Shown piece after piece: positions 28,516 to 28,607 of a DNA stretch of 28,607 nt. Origin of the DNA: a virus; IMG/VR virus record IMGVR_UViG_3300047386_000147, positions 1 to 28,607 of that record; one strand, given 5' to 3'. The notes under the pieces were generated by a model, which made no database searches, was not told the origin of the DNA, and saw only the letters and a list, made by a program, of their open reading frames with translations. The translations under genes and the position numbers were made by a program. Position 1 is the stretch's first letter, and every line of letters starts with the position of its first letter.

Positions 28516-28607
28516 TTACAACTCACAGTTATTACCAGTGCAGGCTAACTGTTGAGACCCTTCCGTCATGTCTGAGTTTTCTGAGATTGCCCAATCAATG
28601 GTCTCAG
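28516..28607 (-). CDS. 3' end of a convergent leftward gene (partial)
   Basis: The last 30 codons of a minus-strand frame, reading ETIDWAISENSDMTEGSQQL then ACTGNNCEL and stop. The other two minus-strand frames contain stops here, and the terminator directly after the stop supports a real gene. Two cysteines close to the end are notable. The rest lies outside the window, so no function is given. Confidence 0.65.
   Translation of the reverse strand, partial: ETIDWAISENSDMTEGSQQLACTGNNCEL

Noticed and set aside
1-28607. tRNA genes, CRISPR arrays, insertion sequences, integrase or attachment sites
   Set aside because: No cloverleaf, spacer-repeat pattern, transposase or recombinase motif was noticed on either strand by eye. 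A tRNAscan or similar search was not possible.

Overview
The window looks like roughly half of the genome of a tailed double-stranded DNA phage with a short tail (podovirus type). The evidence is a large terminase, a long portal protein, scaffold and coat genes, a tail adaptor, a beta-rich tail nozzle protein, a run of three ejection-type internal proteins, and no tape-measure, sheath or tail-tube genes. Repeat modules in the fibre and several small basic proteins resemble those of marine and cyanobacterial phages. The host cannot be named, but promoters of the sigma-70 type (TTGACA-17-TATACT) and ordinary Shine-Dalgarno sites point to a Gram-negative-like bacterial host. No RNA polymerase, integrase, tRNA or CRISPR array is seen.

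Layout. (1) Positions 1-3203 are read leftward: a tightly packed operon of small genes joined by ATGA or TAATG overlaps. It holds a cytosine-methyltransferase-like enzyme, a sigma-70 region 4-like mini-protein, a Zn-knuckle protein, a one-helix membrane peptide and many unrecognised proteins. Three of these genes are shorter than 60 codons. At the far left a separate leftward transcription unit starts from an extended -10 promoter with an operator-like dyad. (2) Positions 3204-3772 are a non-coding divergent region with a perfect DnaA box, inverted repeats, a GC island and promoters. (3) Positions 3773-9577 are read rightward: AT-hook protein (possible small terminase), M15 peptidase (probable endolysin), a small beta-rich protein, large terminase, portal, an overprinted coiled-coil gene, four small Lys/Arg-rich proteins and a QueC-like enzyme. 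(4) Positions 9563-12010 have their own promoter and carry two small genes, scaffold and major capsid, ending at a strong terminator. (5) Positions 12047-16795 hold the tail fibre, two small conserved proteins, two one-helix membrane proteins and a 3TM holin. (6) Positions 16796-28490 hold a 1631-residue protein with about 770 residues of almost uninterrupted charged helix, then tail adaptor, nozzle and three ejection-type proteins. (7) Positions 28489-28607 hold a leftward terminator and the 3' end of a convergent gene.

How it works together: the rightward genes form a packaging, assembly and lysis programme in a fairly standard order. The leftward operon is accessory or early (host takeover, DNA modification, regulation). 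The features most worth a second look are the stand-alone QueC-like enzyme in the head operon next to a phage that also has a methyltransferase-like gene, the sigma region 4 mini-protein with changed DNA-contact residues, the tandem TACT repeats at 595-673, the giant charged helix, and fibre repeats that are identical in protein but scrambled in codons.
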